Positions 1-9,094 of a DNA stretch of 64,000 bases are shown here, piece after piece; position 1 is the first letter of the stretch; each line of letters opens with the position of its first letter. The position numbers and the translations under genes were made by a program. Source of the stretch: G963663315 sp965204925. Its GTDB lineage: Bacteria > Pseudomonadota > Gammaproteobacteria > Arenicellales > Poriferihabitantaceae. The notes under the pieces are model-generated. The model did no database searches, had not been told where the DNA came from, and was given only the letters and a program-made list of their open reading frames with translations. Location: NCBI GenBank assembly GCA_965204925.1, contig OZ242021.1:1550001-1614000 (forward strand), in the 5' to 3' direction.

Positions 1-301
1 AGAGGCAAAAAACCGCTGCCAGCAAGTGCACCAGATTGATCGTCAGAAGTACGAATGCGGCGACCGGGTCGACAACATATTCGATGCCCCAGGGAGCTGC
101 CCAGCCGCCCAGTTCATAGATGTAATAGTGTCCATCCAGCACGCCGGCCATCAGCGCCGCGCTGATGCCGAACATGATGACGGCGGCAGTCAGCATGAGC
201 CCGCGCGCCGCGCGCTTGCTGGCCAACAGGCAAAACGGCGCCAGCAACATCGGCACAATGACCTGCAACACGGGTAAATGACCGGCCGTGATCGATGTCA
301 T
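1..301 (-). CDS. mrpD: Mrp/Mnh antiporter subunit D, N-terminal part
   Basis: This is the first 100 residues of a NuoN/NuoM-like proton-translocating subunit of a multisubunit Na+/H+ antiporter in the inner membrane; the rest lies beyond the left edge. The start codon at 301 overlaps the mrpC stop in an ATGA arrangement. The translation has hydrophobic segments around residues 8-25 and 36-52, then the family-typical GGWAAPWGIEYVVDPVAAF stretch that precedes the next helix. It is the last visible gene of a co-transcribed mrpE-F-G-B-C-D cluster. The assignment as D, rather than another of the NuoL/M/N-like subunits such operons can carry, rests on its position after mrpC and on the partial sequence. 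Confidence 0.85.
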   Translation of the reverse strand, partial: MTSITAGHLPVLQVIVPMLLAPFCLLASKRAARGLMLTAAVIMFGISAALMAGVLDGHYYIYELGGWAAPWGIEYVVDPVAAFVLLTINLVHLLAAVFCL

Positions 302-684
302 GGAATAATCTCCGGCTCCACATGCGGGTTGTGCTGGATTTCATCTTCATCAACGGTGCCGTAAGCGCGGCGAATCCGTACCACGAGAGCCAGTCCGAGC
401 GCTGTCGTGGCTACGCCGACGACAATGGCTGTCAGGATTAGCACATGAGGCAGGGGGTTGCTGTAGATTTCAATCGACGGGTCCAGTATCGGAGGATGGC
501 CGCCCGACACCTTGCCCATGGTAATGAACAGCAGGAATACCGCAGATTGCAGCAGGTTCAATCCGACCAGTTTTTTGATCATGTTGTGGCTGTCGATGAT
601 GATGACCAGTCCCAGCGCGAACAGCGTGACGGCAGCCCAGTAGTTGAACAGGCCCGGTATCGGAAGAGATAGCCCCGCGTCCAC
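298..684 (-). CDS. mrpC: Mrp/Mnh antiporter subunit C
   Basis: A 128-residue NuoK-like membrane subunit of the Mrp-type Na+(K+)/H+ antiporter. Three hydrophobic helices are visible, near residues 12-30, 37-57 and 78-102. The conserved middle reads KKLVGLNLLQSAVFLLFI and the third helix contains the family sequence LPHVLILTAIVVGVATTALG. A charged tail follows. Length and pattern match MrpC/MnhC. It starts 2 bp after the mrpB stop and overlaps mrpD by 4 bp, so translation is probably coupled. The substrate cation cannot be told from the sequence. Confidence 0.92.
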   Translation of the reverse strand: MDAGLSLPIPGLFNYWAAVTLFALGLVIIIDSHNMIKKLVGLNLLQSAVFLLFITMGKVSGGHPPILDPSIEIYSNPLPHVLILTAIVVGVATTALGLALVVRIRRAYGTVDEDEIQHNPHVEPEIIP

Positions 685-686
685 GG

Positions 687-1682
687 TCAGCCCCGGTTTC
701 GGGTGAAACAGATGAACAGGGAAATCATCGTGAATGCGACGGTAATCCCGATGCCAAACTCAACCAGCACAATCCCGATATGTTGACCGGTCAGTGGATT
801 TCCGGCCAGGACAGAATAATCAAGAAAATTCCCGCCGCGCCACATCGCCGCCACCCCGGTGCCCGCATACACGAGCACGCCGGCCGCCATGCCGGCCGCA
901 ATCGCTCGTTCGCCAAGCAGGGCCAGCAGCTTTACCGGGCCGCATAACAGGCCGTAGGTGATAACCCCGGCGCCGAATATCACACCTGCCTGGAACCCGC
1001 CGCCGGGGCCATAGTCGCCATGGAACTGTACGTACAGGGCGAACAGTAAAACGAGGGGGATCATGCGTAACAACGTCGTCTTCAGTATCGGGCTGGTTGC
1101 GGCAAGCCCGTCCTGGCGCGGTTTGTTTGCCGGTTCTGCGGTCGTATCCGTACCCCCGCAGGGAAGCAACAAAAGCACAGCCAGACCCGCAGCGAAAATA
1201 ACCACTACCTCACCGAGCGTGTCGTAGCCCCGGTAACTGGCAAGTACCGAGGTCACGATATTGGGAATCCCCGTTTCAGCGCCGGACTGGCCGATAAATC
1301 GCGACGCAACATGCACATGGACCGGCGCCGCCGGGTCGCCGTACATCGGCATATCCAGCGTTCCGGCTATGAGCAGGGCACCCAGAGCGAGGCCGGTCAA
1401 AATCGAAATTGCCGATGGCCAGCGCGGGGTATGCAGTGACTCATCTCCATGCCTGATCACGGCCAGCATGAGAACGGTGGAAATTCCGGCGCCCACTGCC
1501 GCTTCCGTGAATGCCACGTCGACGGCGTCCAGAATGACGAAAAGCGCACAGATCGACAGGCTATAGACGGCAGACAACAACGTGATCGCGAGCAGGCTTC
1601 CGCTACGCGCGATCAACAGGGCGCAAGCCAGCAATATTACGAGCAGACCGATGTCCATGCCGATGTTGATAAGATCGGTCAT
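687..1682 (-). CDS. mrpB: Mrp/Mnh antiporter subunit B with fused DUF4040 domain
   Basis: 331 residues. The N-terminal ~95 residues form a DUF4040/MbhD-like three-helix module (FTEAAVGAGISTVLMLAVI); in Group 1 Mrp systems this is the C-terminal end of MrpA. The C-terminal ~140 residues are the MnhB domain, with the signature FHGDYGPGGGFQAGVI. This split is known in Mrp clusters that lack a full-length MrpA. I chose ATG 1682 because the reading frame extends 76 residues further upstream into mrpG with non-membrane, low-quality sequence. It lies 11 bp after mrpG and 2 bp before mrpC. Confidence 0.9.
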   Translation of the reverse strand: MTDLINIGMDIGLLVILLACALLIARSGSLLAITLLSAVYSLSICALFVILDAVDVAFTEAAVGAGISTVLMLAVIRHGDESLHTPRWPSAISILTGLALGALLIAGTLDMPMYGDPAAPVHVHVASRFIGQSGAETGIPNIVTSVLASYRGYDTLGEVVVIFAAGLAVLLLLPCGGTDTTAEPANKPRQDGLAATSPILKTTLLRMIPLVLLFALYVQFHGDYGPGGGFQAGVIFGAGVITYGLLCGPVKLLALLGERAIAAGMAAGVLVYAGTGVAAMWRGGNFLDYSVLAGNPLTGQHIGIVLVEFGIGITVAFTMISLFICFTRNRG

Positions 1683-1693
1683 CGGGGCTTCGC

Positions 1694-1996
1694 TCAGGAG
1701 GACTTGTCGGTAAAGGGCCGCAGGCCGGATTTCAGGGCTGTTCGTGAAAGTCCGTGGGAGTTCACGGGGGAGAGGAAAAACAACAGGGCGAGCAACAGGA
1801 TGACCTTGAACGCAATGATCACCGAGGTCGATAAAACAACAAGACCCAGTAACACAAGCCATGCCCCCAGAGTATCGATTACGCCGGCGGCGTGGAGCCG
1901 GCTGAAGCAATCGGGCAGCCGCAACAGGCCAAGGCTGCCGATCAGTATCGCTACTGAGCCGAGCATCAACAGCGTTCCTCCCGACAGTTCAGTCAT
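1694..1996 (-). CDS. mrpG: Mrp/Mnh antiporter subunit G
   Basis: A 100-residue small subunit with three hydrophobic segments. The family signature LGLLRLPDCFSRLHAAG is near residue 25, followed by DTLGAWLVLLGL. The start at 1996 (MTELSGGTLL) overlaps mrpF by 8 bp and gives the usual MrpG length. An upstream in-frame start at 2065 would add 23 charged residues read from inside mrpF and is unlikely. It is an accessory inner-membrane subunit of the antiporter complex. Confidence 0.9.
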   Translation of the reverse strand: MTELSGGTLLMLGSVAILIGSLGLLRLPDCFSRLHAAGVIDTLGAWLVLLGLVVLSTSVIIAFKVILLLALLFFLSPVNSHGLSRTALKSGLRPFTDKSS

Positions 1997-2276
1997 TTGT
2001 TGTTCCTCGCGGGAGCGTTTCCGCCCGGCGGTCGAGGCAGTGGATAAGCGCCAGCGTTCCGACATAGTTGATCAATCCGTAGAGCAGCGCGATGTCGATA
2101 TACTGCGGCTGGCCGACGGCAAACAGGTAAACGGAAATAGCCAGGATTATTTTGGTCGTGAAGGCGTTTACTGAAACGGCCCGGTCGAACCAGGTCGGAC
2201 CCAGAGCGGTGCGCACCAATGCACATAACATTGATACAAGGAGTACGAACAGGACAATAAAATACAGCTTTTCCAT
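1989..2276 (-). CDS. mrpF: Mrp/Mnh antiporter subunit F
   Basis: A 95-residue MrpF/MnhF subunit with three predicted membrane segments (residues ~5-22, 38-55, 61-78). The family motif GPTWFDRAVSVNAFTTKIIL follows the first helix. In studied systems MrpF is needed for antiport and has been linked to bile/cholate efflux; nothing here tests that. It lies 9 bp downstream of mrpE and overlaps mrpG. Confidence 0.92.
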   Translation of the reverse strand: MEKLYFIVLFVLLVSMLCALVRTALGPTWFDRAVSVNAFTTKIILAISVYLFAVGQPQYIDIALLYGLINYVGTLALIHCLDRRAETLPRGTTND

Positions 2277-2285
2277 CGACCGGTT

Positions 2286-2762
2286 CTAGCCGGAAACCAG
2301 TTTCCCCACACGGGTCCGCATGCGGTTATCGGAAAAACCGCTTTTGGATCCTTTCAGGAGTCCATGAACGCGGATTTTGCCTTCCATCACATCGACGCTG
2401 ACCGTGCCCGGGGTCAGCGTTATCGAGTTGGCATAGATGACCTGACCGGGTTCATTCAGATCCGATGCCGGGACGTCGAACATTTTCGGGGAAATACCGC
2501 GGCCGCTGACAATTGCCCGCATTACGACGAAATTGGACTTGACGATCTCAATGAGCAGCCATGCAATGTACCGCATCCATGGCAGCGCAGCCAGTGAAAG
2601 GCCGGCAAGGCCGCTCTCGATACGGATGCGGTGGTAAATCGCCTGACAAACGAGACAGGACAGCAGTCCGAGGCCGATCAACAACGCCTTTGTGTAACCG
2701 GAGAGCAGCAACCACGTAGTCAACAGGATTGCAAGCAGAGCAATGTGATGCCGGACGGTCAT
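2286..2762 (-). CDS. mrpE: Mrp/Mnh antiporter subunit E
   Basis: A 158-residue MrpE/MnhE subunit and first gene of the visible cluster. Two N-terminal hydrophobic segments (residues ~8-42) and a third around 60-80 precede a cytoplasmic domain that holds the family signature YANSITLTPGTVSVDV. Transcription would run leftward from the 2763-2885 gap shared with the divergent threonine aldolase gene. A full mrpA is not present upstream, consistent with an E-F-G-B-C-D gene order. Confidence 0.92.
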   Translation of the reverse strand: MTVRHHIALLAILLTTWLLLSGYTKALLIGLGLLSCLVCQAIYHRIRIESGLAGLSLAALPWMRYIAWLLIEIVKSNFVVMRAIVSGRGISPKMFDVPASDLNEPGQVIYANSITLTPGTVSVDVMEGKIRVHGLLKGSKSGFSDNRMRTRVGKLVSG

Positions 2763-2823
2763 CGGAGATCTTCCTGAAAATCGATCGGGTTAACGCGCAA
2801 AATGAGAATCATCACTGGTCTTG

Positions 2824-2853
2824 TTGTGTCTTTGGGCATGGGGAGAATATAAT
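2824..2853 (+). promoter_or_regulatory. Candidate sigma70 promoter for ltaE
   Basis: TTGTGT at 2824-2829 and a perfect TATAAT at 2848-2853 are separated by 18 bp. Transcription would start near 2860 and leave a leader of about 25 nt before ATG 2886. This supports the downstream start of the aldolase, because the alternative in-frame start at 2853 would lie inside the -10 box. Confidence 0.6.
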
Positions 2854-2885
2854 TGATTTTCCCGATTACGCAACCCCGTACAGGT

Positions 2886-3911
2886 ATGAATGAACCCGTA
2901 ATAGATCTGCGCAGCGATACCGTTACCCGACCCTGCGAGGGCATGAGAGAAGCGATGTACAGGGCCGAGGTTGGAGACGATGTCTATGGCGAAGATCCGA
3001 CTACCCGAGCTTTACAGAGGCGCGTGGCGGAAATAACGGGACATGAGTCGGCGCTGTTTTTTCCATCGGGAACGCAGAGCAATCTGGTGGCGTTGCTGAG
3101 CCATTGCCAGCGAGGCGATGAATACATTGTCGGTCAGACCGCGCATACCTATAAATACGAAGGAGGAGGCGCCGCTGTGCTGGGCGGAATCCAGCCCCAG
3201 CCGCTGGAAAGAACGAGCGCCGGCGCCATTGACCTCGACCGAATCGAAGGCGCGATCAAGGCCGATGATATTCACTTTGCCAAAACCCGGTTGCTTGCGC
3301 TGGAAAATACCACGACCACGGGGGTCGCCGTGCCGCTCGACTACTTCCTTCAGGCGCGGCAGTTATGCGACCGCAAAAACATTGCCATGCACCTCGACGG
3401 CGCCCGCGTTTTCAACGCCGCCGCCGCTCTCGGCGTCGACGTTTGTGCAATCACTTCCCTGTTCGATACGGTTTCGGTCTGCCTTTCCAAGGGGCTGGGA
3501 GCGCCAGTGGGTTCGGCGCTGGCCAGCTCTGCCGGGTTCATTGAAACGGCGCGGCGCTGGCGCAAGACGGTCGGCGGCGGCATGAGACAGTCGGGAATAC
3601 TGGCCGCTGCAGGATTGTTTGCGCTGGAAAACAACATCGGGCGATTGCCTGAAGACCACCGCCTCGCCGACCATCTGCACACACGACTGGGGTGCATCGA
3701 CGGGATCGAACCGGTTACCGCGCAGGCCAATACCAATATGGTTTTTTTCAACCTGAAAGACGGGAATTATGACGGGTTCCAGCAGTTTTCGAAGCAGCGA
3801 AACGTGCTGTTCGGCGACCGTCATCCGATCAGGATGGTCACCCACAAGGACCTTTCAAAAGAGCTTGTGGATATGGCTATATCACGCTTGTCAGGGTTTT
3901 TTCAGCCCTGA
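2886..3911 (+). CDS. ltaE: Low-specificity L-threonine aldolase
   Basis: A 341-residue PLP-dependent fold-type I enzyme that cleaves threonine (and allo-threonine) to glycine and acetaldehyde. Recognisable elements are the N-terminal IDLRSDTVTRP, VGDDVYGEDPT, the substrate/PLP-binding HLDGARVFNAA, and the Schiff-base lysine in CLSKGLGAPVGS. Full length for the family. ATG 2886 is chosen over an in-frame codon at 2853 because the N-terminus then begins right at the conserved core and the candidate promoter lies upstream. Its 3' end overlaps the convergent oxidoreductase gene by 35 bp. Glycine from this reaction could meet the one-carbon genes at 7.5-11.5 kb, but that link is inference. Confidence 0.93.
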   Translation: MNEPVIDLRSDTVTRPCEGMREAMYRAEVGDDVYGEDPTTRALQRRVAEITGHESALFFPSGTQSNLVALLSHCQRGDEYIVGQTAHTYKYEGGGAAVLGGIQPQPLERTSAGAIDLDRIEGAIKADDIHFAKTRLLALENTTTTGVAVPLDYFLQARQLCDRKNIAMHLDGARVFNAAAALGVDVCAITSLFDTVSVCLSKGLGAPVGSALASSAGFIETARRWRKTVGGGMRQSGILAAAGLFALENNIGRLPEDHRLADHLHTRLGCIDGIEPVTAQANTNMVFFNLKDGNYDGFQQFSKQRNVLFGDRHPIRMVTHKDLSKELVDMAISRLSGFFQP

Positions 3912-6900
3912 ATTTCTCTATCAACTGGCGGCGGCTGTCCCGGTATTTTTCGATATTGCGGTTTTTGACATATCCGAAGCCCTTGATCATTTCCGGTAAT
4001 GCGGCAATTCTTGTTGCGGTATCGATCCTGTCGGGACAGACCGCGCCTGTTTGTTTGCGCTCGTCGAGCGAGTCCAGAATCAGGTTCACATCTTCTTCAT
4101 ATTCCCCGATCAGTCGTCTTTCCAGTTTGCGTTCTGCCGTTCTGCCGAAAAAGTCCAGCCGGCTGCCGCGCAGGAATTTCAGGCGGGACAGGAGCGAAAA
4201 AGCTCTCAATGTAATGGCGGGGAGTTGCCGTTTGATCAAGTGTCCGGTCAGTGGGTCCGTTTTTGAAATCAGCGGAGGCGCCATATGGAAAGTGAGCTTT
4301 ATATCGCCCTCGAACTGCTGTTTGATGCTTTCGATGAAATTCCCGCGTGAAAACAGTCGGGCAATTTCATATTCGTCCTTGTAAGCCAGCAGCTTGAAGT
4401 AATTCTTGGTAATCGCCGCCGTCAGTGAATGGTCGTCCGTCGGGTCCACTTCCCGGATCCGGTTGACCAGATGCAGATACCGATCGGCGTATATTCTGTC
4501 CTGATAATCAACGAGGTATTGGCAGCGCCGCTTGATCGCTTCGTCAATGTCGGTCGCTGTCCGGTCGGCGGCTGCGCCCAAGCCGGCGCGATTCTGAACC
4601 GCTTGCACATTGTTTGCGGCATGCCGTCCCCACAGGAAGGCCTGCTGGTTGAATGATACCGCGACCCGATTGAGTTCAATCGCCTGCAATATGGATTTCT
4701 CGCCCAATGGCAGCAGTCCGCGCTGCCAGGCGTAACCGAGCAGAAACAGATTGCTGCCAATCGAATCGCCCAGCAGTCTTGTCGCCAACCGGGTAGCGTC
4801 GACGAAGTCCGTTTTGCCTGCCCCGGTTTCCTGTCTGACCAACGACTGCATTTGCTCTGCCGGAAACCGGTAATGCTCGTTATGGATGAAATCGGCGGTC
4901 GGATTTTCGTAACTGTTGACAATCGAGTGTGACCTCTGCGGATCCAGCGTGGCCAGCGCTTCAGCGCTCGCGGAGACAACGAGGTCACAGCCGAGGAGCA
5001 GGTCGGCGGCGCCGTCCGCAATGCGCACCGTCAGGATATCGTTCTGATGCCGGGCAATCCGGACATGACTGGCTACCGCGCCAAACTTCTGCGCCAGTCC
5101 GGTCTGGTTCAGTGTCGAGCAGCCCTTGCCTTCAATATGGGCCGCCATCGCGATCAGCGAGCCGACAGTAATTACTCCGGTCCCACCAATTCCCGTCACG
5201 AGGATGTTCCAGGTCCTGTCGAGAGCCGCCGGCGCTGGTTCGGGCAGCGTTTCATCGGGAATATTCTCAAGCGCGGGCGCTTGCCCGGCCGCCGTCCCGG
5301 ACTTGAGCTTGCCGCCCGTTACGGTGACGAAACTGGGACAAAACCCCTGGACACAACTCAAATCCTGGTTGCATGCGTTCTGATCGATCTGGCGTTTGAC
5401 GCCGAACTCGGTATTTTTTGGTAACACGGACAGACAGTTGGACTGTGTGCTGCAATCGCCGCAACCTTCGCAGACATCCGCATGGATGAATACCCGAACC
5501 GGACTTTCCGGCATGAGGCCGCGCTTGCGACGGCGCCTTTTTTCGGTCGCGCAGGTCTGATCATAAATGATCACACTGGTCCCCCTCACTTCCCGCATTT
5601 CGAGTTGCAGCCGCTCGAAATCGGACCTCGGGTGCAAGCTGATGCCCGCTACTCCACGGAGCCGGGAGCGGGCCGTTTCGATATCTTCCGCCACTACCGC
5701 CAGACGCTTGACTCCTTCTCCCTGAAGCTGGGTAATGAGGTCTTTTACGGTAATTGAGCCATCGACCGGCTGGCCGCCCGTCATCGCTACCGCATCGTTG
5801 AACAGTATCTTGTAAGTGATGTTTACCCCTGAGGCGATCGCAGCCCGGATCGCCAGGGCGCCGCTGTGAAACCAAGTGCCGTCTCCGATATTCTGGAATA
5901 CATGCCGAGTATCGGTAAACGGCGCCTGTCCGATCCAGGAGGCGCCTTCGCCGCCCATTTGGGTGAACATTTCCGTGCGCCGGTTCATCCACCTCACCAT
6001 ATAGTGGCAGCCGATACCGGCAAGCCCGTAGCTGCCTTCAGGCACTTTCGTTGAAGTATTGTGCGGGCAGCCTGAGCAGAAGTAAGGGGTGCGCGTCAAC
6101 ATATCGCCGGGACGCGACAGGCGGACTTCCTTCGAATCAAGAAATTCGAGGTATTGCCGGATCGCCCGGCTTTCATAAAACCGGTTGACGCGGCTGCCAA
6201 TGGCGCGGGCGACCATGGCCGGCGTCAGTTCACCCAGACTGGTTACGAGGGGATTGCCTTTTTCATCAAATTCGCCGACGACCAGCGGACGCTCGGCAAC
6301 GGGCCAGTTGTACAGTTGACCGGTAATCTGATCCTCGATCACACTGCGCTTTTCCTCAACCACCAGAATTTCTTTCAGCCCCCTGGCGAATTGATGGACT
6401 GAAACGGGTTCCAGCGGCCAATTCATACCGACTTTCAACACTCGCAGACCGATTTCACGGGCGATGATACGGTCGATCCCCAGGTTATCGAGCGCCTCCA
6501 TGACATCAAGCCACGCCTTTCCGGTGGTGACGATCCCCAGCCGTGGAGCGGGTGTGTCGAGAGTGATCGTGTTCAGCCCATTGGCATAGGCAAAGGCCCG
6601 CGCCGCATAAATCCGGTACCGGTTCAGCAACCGCTCCTGCTCAAGCGGCGTACTTGGCCACTGTGCATTCAAGCCGCCTTGCGGCGCCTTGACCGATTCC
6701 GGGATCACGATATTGACCCGCTGCGGGTCAAGGTCCGCGGAAATGGCGGAGTCCATGTTCTCCGTGATCGCTTTCATCGCCACCCAGCAGCCGCTGAACC
6801 TCGACATGGCCCATCCGATCAGGCCATAGTCCAGCACATCCTGCACGTTGGCAGGATTCAATACGGGCACCGAAGCCCCGATAAACATGTGCTCGCTCTG

Positions 6901-7368
6901 CTGGGGTACGGTGGAAGATTTGCAGGCGTGATCGTCTCCGGCGATGGCCAGCACCCCGCCGTATTTTGTCGTACCGAACAAATTGGCATGTTTGATCGCG
7001 TCCATGCTGCGATCCACTCCGGGGCCCTTGCCATACCACATCGCAAACACGCCATCGTAGCGGGCCCCGGGCAAAAGATGGGTCTGCTGTGTGCCCCAGA
7101 CGGAAGTGGCCGCGAGATCTTCATTGACGCCGGGCTGGAAATGAATATGGCGCTTGTCGAGCCAGCGTTGCGCCTGCCACAGCGACTGATCCAGTGTTCC
7201 GAGCGGAGACCCGCGATAGCCGGAGATGAAACCGGCCGTATTCAGTCCCTGTTCCACATCCCGTTGATGTTGCAGCAAGGGCAACCGGACCAGGGCCTCA
7301 ATCCCGGTCATGAATGCGCGAGAGTGATTCAGATCATATTTGTCGTCCAGGGAAACCCGATTTGGCAT
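3877..7368 (-). CDS. Fused indolepyruvate ferredoxin oxidoreductase (2-oxoacid:ferredoxin oxidoreductase)
   Basis: A 1163-residue single-chain enzyme that joins the IorA-like thiamine-diphosphate part to the IorB-like gamma part. It should oxidatively decarboxylate aryl- or branched-chain 2-oxo acids to acyl-CoA, with ferredoxin as acceptor. In order: an N-terminal pyrimidine-binding domain (GFISGYRGSPLGTLDQ); the TPP-binding middle (FCSGCPHNTSTKVPEGS, GIGCHYMV, MGGEGASWIGQ); a partly degenerate ferredoxin-like cluster (CEGCGDCSTQSNC, then further cysteines); and a C-terminal gamma domain (VTGIGGTGVITVGSLIA, QTGLAQKFGAV). This architecture is common in aerobic proteobacteria. It starts divergently from the methyltransferase-like gene, and its 3' end runs 35 bp into ltaE on the other strand. 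Confidence 0.9.
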   Translation of the reverse strand: MPNRVSLDDKYDLNHSRAFMTGIEALVRLPLLQHQRDVEQGLNTAGFISGYRGSPLGTLDQSLWQAQRWLDKRHIHFQPGVNEDLAATSVWGTQQTHLLPGARYDGVFAMWYGKGPGVDRSMDAIKHANLFGTTKYGGVLAIAGDDHACKSSTVPQQSEHMFIGASVPVLNPANVQDVLDYGLIGWAMSRFSGCWVAMKAITENMDSAISADLDPQRVNIVIPESVKAPQGGLNAQWPSTPLEQERLLNRYRIYAARAFAYANGLNTITLDTPAPRLGIVTTGKAWLDVMEALDNLGIDRIIAREIGLRVLKVGMNWPLEPVSVHQFARGLKEILVVEEKRSVIEDQITGQLYNWPVAERPLVVGEFDEKGNPLVTSLGELTPAMVARAIGSRVNRFYESRAIRQYLEFLDSKEVRLSRPGDMLTRTPYFCSGCPHNTSTKVPEGSYGLAGIGCHYMVRWMNRRTEMFTQMGGEGASWIGQAPFTDTRHVFQNIGDGTWFHSGALAIRAAIASGVNITYKILFNDAVAMTGGQPVDGSITVKDLITQLQGEGVKRLAVVAEDIETARSRLRGVAGISLHPRSDFERLQLEMREVRGTSVIIYDQTCATEKRRRRKRGLMPESPVRVFIHADVCEGCGDCSTQSNCLSVLPKNTEFGVKRQIDQNACNQDLSCVQGFCPSFVTVTGGKLKSGTAAGQAPALENIPDETLPEPAPAALDRTWNILVTGIGGTGVITVGSLIAMAAHIEGKGCSTLNQTGLAQKFGAVASHVRIARHQNDILTVRIADGAADLLLGCDLVVSASAEALATLDPQRSHSIVNSYENPTADFIHNEHYRFPAEQMQSLVRQETGAGKTDFVDATRLATRLLGDSIGSNLFLLGYAWQRGLLPLGEKSILQAIELNRVAVSFNQQAFLWGRHAANNVQAVQNRAGLGAAADRTATDIDEAIKRRCQYLVDYQDRIYADRYLHLVNRIREVDPTDDHSLTAAITKNYFKLLAYKDEYEIARLFSRGNFIESIKQQFEGDIKLTFHMAPPLISKTDPLTGHLIKRQLPAITLRAFSLLSRLKFLRGSRLDFFGRTAERKLERRLIGEYEEDVNLILDSLDERKQTGAVCPDRIDTATRIAALPEMIKGFGYVKNRNIEKYRDSRRQLIEKFRAEKTLTSVI

Positions 7369-7394
7369 GGCAGCGTCCGTCTTTTTCTGTCATC

Positions 7395-7400
7395 ATTATA
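7395..7400 (-). promoter_or_regulatory. Candidate -10 box for the oxidoreductase gene
   Basis: The minus strand reads a perfect TATAAT 27 bp upstream of the ATG at 7368. No convincing -35 hexamer is seen at 16-18 bp, so only the -10 element is called. Confidence 0.3.
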
Positions 7401-7507
7401 CTACCTGTGGCCGCCCGTGTTATCTTCCGTGTGCGGTCGGTGTCGGTTGTGTTTTACGGGCGGGAACAGGGCATGTTGTGATTGCGATGCGGGTATTGGG
7501 TCGGAAT

Positions 7508-9052
7508 ATGAATACGAGTGCAGAAACAGGACAGCGGGTTGCGCCCGGGCGCTACGGGCGCGGTCACAAAAGAGAAAGTCCGCAGGTTGCCGCGCCGCCC
7601 TACATCACTCGGAAAATTCCGTATTTCGAGTTTCTCCATGAAGAGGGACTGGTTGCTCTGGAAGAGCAGGCAGAATGGTTGATGCAGGAAATCGGACTGG
7701 AGTTCCAGGGCGACGCCGAGGCTTTGAGGATCTGGAAGGAAGCGGGAGCTTACGTCAACGAAACCCGCGTCAGGCTGCCTCGCGGCATGGCCCGCGAGTT
7801 GTGCAAGACGATCCCCTCACAGTTCACGCAGGTTGCGCGCAACCCGGTTCGCAGCGTCCGCATTGGCGGCCGCGCCCAGGTTTTCGCCTGTGTCCACGGT
7901 CCACCTTTTGTACGCGACCTCGAACGAGGGCGCCGCTACGGCACCATGCAGGATCTGGAAAACCTGGTGAAGATCGCCTGGCAACTGCCCAGTATCCATC
8001 ACACTGGACTGGTGATCTGCGAACCCTGTGACGTGCCCGTATCCTGGCGCCACCTCGACATGCTGTACCGACACATGCGCTACAGCGACAAACCCTTCCT
8101 CGGCGCCATCACGGAAAAATCAAGAGCGCAGGATTCGGTGGATATGGCCAAGGTGCTGTTTGGCGACGAATTCATGCAGGAGCATTGCGTTATTATGGGT
8201 AACGTCAACACCAATTCGCCGTTACTGGTCGACAAGGTGGTTACCGAAGCGGCCCGGGTTTACTGCGGGGCGGGGCAGGGTCTGATTGCGGTGCCGTTCA
8301 TTCTCGGCGGCGCCATGGGTCCGGTGACGACGGCAGCGTCTATTGCCCAGGCCTTGGCGGAAGCCATGGCAGTCGGAGCGTTCACCCAACTGGTGCGTCC
8401 GGGAGCGCCCTTCGTACTGGGAAATTTCCTGTCTTCAATGAGCCTGAAAAGCGGCGCCCCCACTTTCGGTATGCCCGAGCCGGTCATGTCGAATTTCATT
8501 ATCGGGCAGCTTGCCCGCAGACTGGACATTCCATTGCGCAGCGGAGGGTCGTTGACGGCATCCAAACTTCCCGATGCCCAGGCGGCTGCCGAAAGTGCGG
8601 ACTCAATGATGTCCACAGCTCTTGGCGGGGCCAATTTTGTGTTGCAAGCGGCGGGTTGGCTGGAAGGGGGGCTGTCGACCGGTTATGAAAAACTGGTGCA
8701 GGACGCTGATCGCCTGGGCGCTTATCAGGTGATGTTGTCCGGCATGCCGCTGGATGACAATGCCCTGGCCAGAGACGCCTACCACGAAGTCGAGCCGGCG
8801 GGGCATTTTCTGGGTAGCGCTCATACTATGGCAAATTACCGGACTGCCTATTATGATGCCGTCCTGTCCGATAACGAAAGTGTCGAGCAATGGGAAGAGA
8901 AGGGTGCGAAAGACTCGGCGAAACGCGCCTTTGAGCGCTGGAACCGGCTGTTGGACGAGTATCAGCCTCCGCCGATCGACGAGGGTACGGACGAGGCGTT
9001 GAGGGAATTTGTCGCCAGGAGGAAAAGTCAAGTGCCCGAGGCCTGGTACTGA
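7508..9052 (+). CDS. MttB-superfamily (trimethylamine/betaine) methyltransferase
   Basis: A 514-residue member of the trimethylamine methyltransferase MttB superfamily (TIM barrel). Supporting stretches are the N-terminal EFLHEEGLVALEEQAEWLMQ, the Gly-rich VPFILGGAMGPVTTAASIAQ, FGMPEPVMSN and the C-terminal NRLLDEYQPPPID. No in-frame TAG interrupts the gene, so it is a non-pyrrolysine member. Characterised non-Pyl relatives use quaternary amines such as glycine betaine (MtgB type), not trimethylamine. No corrinoid protein gene is adjacent. The downstream dimethylglycine-dehydrogenase-like gene suggests stepwise demethylation. ATG 7508 gives a normal N-terminus; the frame is open to 7340 without family-like sequence. 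Confidence 0.85.
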   Translation: MNTSAETGQRVAPGRYGRGHKRESPQVAAPPYITRKIPYFEFLHEEGLVALEEQAEWLMQEIGLEFQGDAEALRIWKEAGAYVNETRVRLPRGMARELCKTIPSQFTQVARNPVRSVRIGGRAQVFACVHGPPFVRDLERGRRYGTMQDLENLVKIAWQLPSIHHTGLVICEPCDVPVSWRHLDMLYRHMRYSDKPFLGAITEKSRAQDSVDMAKVLFGDEFMQEHCVIMGNVNTNSPLLVDKVVTEAARVYCGAGQGLIAVPFILGGAMGPVTTAASIAQALAEAMAVGAFTQLVRPGAPFVLGNFLSSMSLKSGAPTFGMPEPVMSNFIIGQLARRLDIPLRSGGSLTASKLPDAQAAAESADSMMSTALGGANFVLQAAGWLEGGLSTGYEKLVQDADRLGAYQVMLSGMPLDDNALARDAYHEVEPAGHFLGSAHTMANYRTAYYDAVLSDNESVEQWEEKGAKDSAKRAFERWNRLLDEYQPPPIDEGTDEALREFVARRKSQVPEAWY

Positions 9053-9094
9053 TTGGCCAGCTAGCGGAAGAACTTTCAATTACAGGTCAAGCGA

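Noticed and set aside
1683..1910. Upstream extension of the mrpB frame (76 more codons)
   Set aside because: It reads Arg/Pro-rich, non-membrane sequence from inside mrpG; the family core starts at ATG 1682.
7340..7507. Upstream extension of the MttB-like gene
   Set aside because: Cys-rich, non-conserved sequence that overlaps the divergent oxidoreductase start; ATG 7508 gives a family-like N-terminus.
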